Below, one piece after another: positions 20,275-20,426 of a stretch of 20,426 nucleotides of DNA. The position numbers and the translations under genes are program-made. This DNA comes from a virus: positions 1 through 20,426 of the IMG/VR virus record IMGVR_UViG_3300030090_000189; one strand, written 5' to 3'. The notes beneath the pieces are model-generated. The model did not search any database. It saw only the letters and a program-made list of their open reading frames with translations, and was not told the origin of the DNA. Position 1 is the stretch's first letter; each line of letters begins with the position of its first letter.

Positions 20275-20426
20275 CTAGTCTTGATTAGATACGTTGGTGA
20301 TCCTTACGATACCAATGTTCTTTGTTTCGTAGACCTTCGACCAGTTGCCCACTGTTTCAAGTTGCGCTCTTGTTGGGTTTGTTGTAGTAACAGCCCACTT
20401 AGAACCGACAGGATGATATGTGTAAT
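20275..20426 (-). CDS. Major capsid protein, C-terminal end (partial)
   Basis: The gene enters from beyond the right edge and ends at the TAG at 20277-20275. The visible 49 codons read YTYHPVGSKWAVTTTNPTRA, QLETVGNWSKVYETKNIGIV, RITNVSNQD. The H-P-x-G-x-K-W-x-x-x-x-x-x-P-T-x-A-x-L pattern and the K-x-I-x-I-V-R strand at the end are characteristic of a large phage coat-protein family. It builds the icosahedral shell. It is followed by the decoration-like gene after 12 bases. Confidence 0.72.
   Translation of the reverse strand, partial: YTYHPVGSKWAVTTTNPTRAQLETVGNWSKVYETKNIGIVRITNVSNQD

Overview
The window is the virion-structure region of an AT-rich, tailed double-stranded DNA virus with a long, flexible (siphovirus, lambda-like) tail. 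Most probably it is a phage of marine picocyanobacteria (Prochlorococcus or Synechococcus), or an uncultured relative. The tail genes run in the lambda order: connector, head closure, gp10-like protein, terminator, tube, frameshifted chaperone, tape measure, M, L, K, I, J, fibres. The fibre N-termini and the small secreted or membrane proteins at 648-3574 resemble, from memory, families seen in marine cyanophages. No database search was run. There is no integrase, RNA gene or host gene in the window, so free phage and prophage cannot be told apart.

Layout on the minus strand, read from right to left in the direction of transcription. It starts with the end of the major capsid protein (20275-20426), then a decoration-like protein (19897-20262) and a tiny basic protein (19751-19897). 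The head-tail joining proteins follow (18195-19797), then tail terminator (17773-18195), a small Rho-N/SAP-like protein (17531-17770) and the tail tube (17086-17505). Next come the G/G-T tail assembly chaperone with a -1 frameshift (16527-17053), the tape measure (14420-16501), and minor tail proteins M (frame-broken), L, K (JAMM-only) and I, with the large host-recognition protein J (9006-12605). The last block is five fibre or fibre-accessory proteins (3810-8980), two of them carrying a C-terminal Peptidase_S74 chaperone domain. Nearly every junction is a TAATG or ATGA overlap, so the module looks like one translationally coupled operon.

The left 3.7 kb differs. A plus-strand cassette (873-2666) encodes a two-helix membrane protein and three proteins that look exported; two of these are paralogues. 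It faces a short minus-strand pair (2719-3574) of membrane-anchored proteins. Hairpins and putative promoters or terminators lie between these units. At the far left is the end of a plus-strand protein with an SSB-type acidic tail, probably the edge of the replication module.

The most noteworthy item is at 3700-3995. A small coiled-coil gene carries a textbook slippery heptamer (A AAA AAG), with an SD-like GAGG exactly 10 nt upstream. In the -1 frame, just past it, lies a Cys4 zinc finger that has no canonical start codon of its own. This may be a dnaX-like programmed frameshift that makes an alternative zinc-finger form. Other points of interest are the exported-protein gene with no conventional start, the broken M gene, and the 39-bp coding repeat arrays of the fibre.
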